Shown here piece after piece: positions 13,742-15,740 of a DNA stretch of 15,740 nucleotides. A program made the translations under genes and the position numbers. The notes under the pieces are model-generated. The model was not told the origin of the DNA and did not search any database. It saw only the letters and a program-made list of their open reading frames with translations. Origin of the DNA: CAYTAP01 sp964435775 (GTDB lineage Bacteria > Planctomycetota > Phycisphaerae > Tepidisphaerales > Tepidisphaeraceae); contig CAYTAP010000103.1 in the NCBI GenBank assembly GCA_964435775.1, positions 1 to 15,740 of the forward strand, read 5' to 3'. Numbering within the stretch: position 1 is the first letter of the stretch; each line of letters begins with the position of its first letter.

Positions 13742-15144
13742 CGCCACCGCACTGCCGCCGCCGATGCCGACCGGGGCGATGGACACGCCGCGCTCGTGGC
13801 TTGCCGGCGCGATGTATGACACCGTCGGTCGAACCGGCGCGCGGATCGGCCTGTCCTGGATCATCCTCGTCGCGTTCTGCGCGCTCTTCGCGCCGTTCAT
13901 CGCCAANNNNNNNNNNGATCGACGGCGTCTGGCCGAGTCCTCTTCTCCAGGGGCTTACGCAGACGGATGTGATCCTGCTGGTGTTCGCCGTGGCGGCCGG
14001 GGTGATCGTGGCGCTCCGCCGCTGGACGCCCGGCCAGCAATCGCTGCTCCTGCTGTGGATTCTCGCCGCCATCACGCCGCTGGTCTGGTGGAAAGACCTC
14101 GCCGATTCATCCCGCATCATGCGTGAAACATGGGGCCAATATGCCTCGCACAAGACCCAGATCATTCAGATTGTCCTTCTGGCCGGTTGTGGGCTGGTGG
14201 ATCTCTTCCTCCTTTTGTGGATTCCGTTGCGAAGTGATGTGCCGCGCCGGGGCAAGGTGATCGCGCTGATCGCCATGGTGATTTTGGGCGGCGTCCTGAT
14301 TGCCCGTCCGGTCAATCCGCCGATGGCCGAGGTCTACTCGCGCTACCGTGAGGCCAGGCAGCAGGGACGGGTGCAATGGGTGCTCAACGCCCCCATTCCC
14401 TATTCTCCCAGCGACCGATTGCGAGATCAGTTTCGCCCCGATGAGCCGCATCCCTGGGCGCCTTCGCGCCATCACTGGCTTGGCACGGATGTGAACGGCT
14501 CGGACATCATGAGCAACATGGTCCATGCCTGCCGGATCGCCATGTCGATTGGGTTCATCTCCACCGGTATTTCTCTGGCGATCGGCATCCTGGTGGGGGG
14601 GCTGATGGGGTACTTCGTCGGATGGGTCGATCTGCTCGGCATGCGGCTGGTCGAAATCTTCGGATCGATCCCCCAACTCTACCTGCTCCTCGCGTTTGTC
14701 GCCTACTGGGGGCGCGACATCTACCTCATCATGATCATCATCGGACTGACCAGTTGGACCGGCGATGCTCGATTTGTCCGCGCCGAGTTCCTTCGCCTCC
14801 GACAACTCGATTTCGTGCAGGCCGGCATCGCGTCGGGTTTGCCCCTGCGGTCGGTCCTCTTTCGCCACCTGCTCCCCAACGCCCTGGCGCCCTTGCTCGT
14901 CAGCGCCAGCTTCGGCGTCGCCTCGGCGATCGTCGCCGAAAGCACGCTCAGCTTCCTCGGACTTGGATTGGTCGATCAGGCGAGCTGGGGCCGACTTCTC
15001 GACATGGCGCGCAGCGCCGGCGGCGGAGGTTTCTACTGGTGGCTCGCCACATTCCCCGGCCTGGCGATATTCCTGACCGTTCTCGCTTACAATCTCATCG
15101 GCGAAGCGATGCGCGACGCCCTCGACCCGCGGTTGAGCAAATGA
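13734..15144 (+). CDS. Peptide ABC transporter permease, DppC/OppC type (second copy), split by assembly gap
   Basis: The gene starts at the ATG overlapping the OppB stop and reads MSSATALPPPMPTGAMDTPR, then TM1 (WIILVAFCALFAPFIA) up to the N-run at 13907. After the gap the open frame is a different one from that before it, as expected if the ten N stand for an unknown length. Post-gap sequence (408 residues from 13918) has four extra hydrophobic helices (about 13961-14313), then HHWLGTDVNGSDIMS, SIGFISTGISLAIGILVGG, FGSIPQLYLLLAF and the EAA loop (VQAGIASGLPLRSVLFRHLL). It ends with VAESTLSFLGLGL, WGRLLDMAR and LIGEAMRDALDPR, a complete OppC core. The extra helices lie between TM1 and the GTD motif, where normal members have only a periplasmic loop. 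An even number of them keeps the core topology. Length is uncertain because of the gap. Confidence 0.88.
13907..13916. other. Assembly gap (10 N)
   Basis: Ten N interrupt the second OppC-type gene just after TM1. The coding frame differs before and after, so the true gap is not exactly ten bases. The missing piece contains part of the loop or extra membrane region. Confidence 0.95.
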
Positions 15145-15174
15145 TGGACGATGCTGTGTTAATGAAATCTCTTT

Positions 15175-15250
15175 TTGTAGGGTCCGTGGTACTCCGCGGA
15201 CCATCTTGTCCATCGCGGCAATGGTCCGCGGGTTACCACGGACCCTACAA
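15175..15250. repeat. REP family B inverted pair
   Basis: Positions 15175-15204 and 15221-15250 are reverse complements in 28 of 30 bases around a 16-base loop. Each arm carries GTAGGGTCCG and CGCGGACC, so each can also fold alone through GGTCCG/CGGACC. The GTAG just before the palindrome is the tetranucleotide established as the 5' mark of E. coli REPs. The pair lies between the OppC-type and OppD-type genes. Confidence 0.85.
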
Positions 15251-15294
15251 AACATTGCGACAATCATTTGAATCATCCGGCCGGTTCGTTGTAG

Positions 15295-15319
15295 TTGTAG
15301 GGTCCGCCCCGCGGACCAT
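15295..15319 (+). repeat. REP family B single copy in the leader of the OppD-type gene
   Basis: TTGTAG (15295-15300) is followed by a perfect 7-bp hairpin, GGTCCGC (15301-15307) with GCGGACC (15311-15317), around a 3-base loop. It ends about 18 bases before the ATPase start codon, close enough to affect translation or to act as an mRNA-stabilising or pausing element within the operon. Confidence 0.8.
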
Positions 15320-15337
15320 CTTTCGGGTAACAATGTG

Positions 15338-15740
15338 ATGCAAACCCCTTTGCTCGACATCCAGAACCTCACCCTCGCGTTCAACACCGCGCGCGGCCAG
15401 ATCCGCCCCGTTCAAGGCGTCTCCCTCTCGATTTATCCTGGCCAAACCGTCGCCCTTGTCGGTGAATCCGGCTGCGGGAAATCCGTCACCTCCCTTTCGG
15501 TTCTTCGCTTGATCCCTCAGCCGCCGGGTGAGTTTCTCGGCGGGAAAATCTTGCTCGATGATCGCGACCTGCTTTTGCTCCCCGAATCGCAGATGCGCAA
15601 GGTTCGCGGCCGGGATATCGCGATGATCTTTCAGGAACCGATGACGAGCCTCAACCCCGTCTACACGATCGGCGATCAGATCGCCGAAGCGGTCCTGCTT
15701 CATCAGAAGGTTTCCCCCCGCGAGGCTTACCAAATTGCCG
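15338..15740 (+). CDS. Peptide ABC transporter ATP-binding protein, DppD/OppD type (5' part; runs off window)
   Basis: The first 134 residues of an OppD/DppD-type ATPase are present; the frame is open to the window end. It starts MQTPLLDIQNLTLAFNT, with a GTG one codon earlier as an alternative. Walker A GESGCGKS is at residues 42-49, and the Q-loop with Q99 is in MIFQEPMTSLNPVYTIGDQI, a strong signature of the peptide/nickel importer ATPases. The ABC signature, Walker B and the C-terminal oligopeptide domain lie beyond the window. It would power the upstream permeases from the cytoplasm; a paired OppF-type ATPase probably follows. No clear ribosome site is seen, and a REP hairpin lies just upstream. 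Confidence 0.93.
   Translation, partial: MQTPLLDIQNLTLAFNTARGQIRPVQGVSLSIYPGQTVALVGESGCGKSVTSLSVLRLIPQPPGEFLGGKILLDDRDLLLLPESQMRKVRGRDIAMIFQEPMTSLNPVYTIGDQIAEAVLLHQKVSPREAYQIA

Noticed and set aside
14107..15387. Long - strand open frame opposite the second OppC-type permease
   Set aside because: It is antisense to a complete permease core, and its composition (many His, Asp, Glu, Gln, Arg) is typical of a shadow frame.

Overview
The window reads as a draft-assembly fragment, with one 10-N gap, from a GC-rich Gram-negative bacterium. It is most likely a planctomycete, possibly related to Phycisphaerae. This rests on three things: the style of the RAYT-type transposase and its REP-like repeats, the membrane-anchored and enlarged ABC-transporter proteins, and general codon use. 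No rRNA or other phylogenetic marker is present beyond rho and typA, so the assignment is inference.

Layout, left to right. (1) The 3' end of rho, followed by a strong intrinsic terminator. (2) A tightly coupled three-gene unit on the + strand: a b561-type membrane cytochrome b, an ABC ATPase with a TOBE domain, and a membrane-anchored family-1-like solute-binding protein. Start and stop codons overlap at both junctions, and no permease is present. (3) A convergent DUF3891 gene of unknown function. (4) typA/bipA, with a perfect TATAAT abutting its start codon. (5) A REP/RAYT island: a Y1-type REP-associated transposase gene surrounded by six copies of a 24-bp repeat (family A). (6) alr (alanine racemase) on the - strand; its last codons and stop lie inside one of those repeats, as do those of the transposase. 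(7) A dipeptide/oligopeptide ABC importer cluster on the + strand: an OppC-type permease, a membrane-anchored family-5 solute-binding protein broken by an in-frame TAA, an OppB-type permease with an enlarged periplasmic loop, a second OppC-type permease with four extra membrane segments (split by the gap), and the start of an OppD-type ATPase. A second REP family (family B, with a 5' GTAG) sits between the last permease and the ATPase.

How the genes work together. Region 2 looks like one transcriptional and translational unit that may link membrane redox chemistry to uptake of an oxyanion or metal, with the permease supplied from elsewhere. Region 7 is a peptide-type importer whose binding protein is either freshly inactivated or carries a sequencing error. 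The REP elements are the main mobile or regulatory layer: they separate convergent genes, supply stop codons to two unrelated proteins, and sit at an intra-operon junction where they could set differential expression.

I found no CRISPR array, tRNA, rRNA, phage or defence genes. The most unusual signals are the REP-supplied C-termini, the two coexisting REP families, the permease-less cytochrome/ABC unit and the remodelled OppB/OppC pair.
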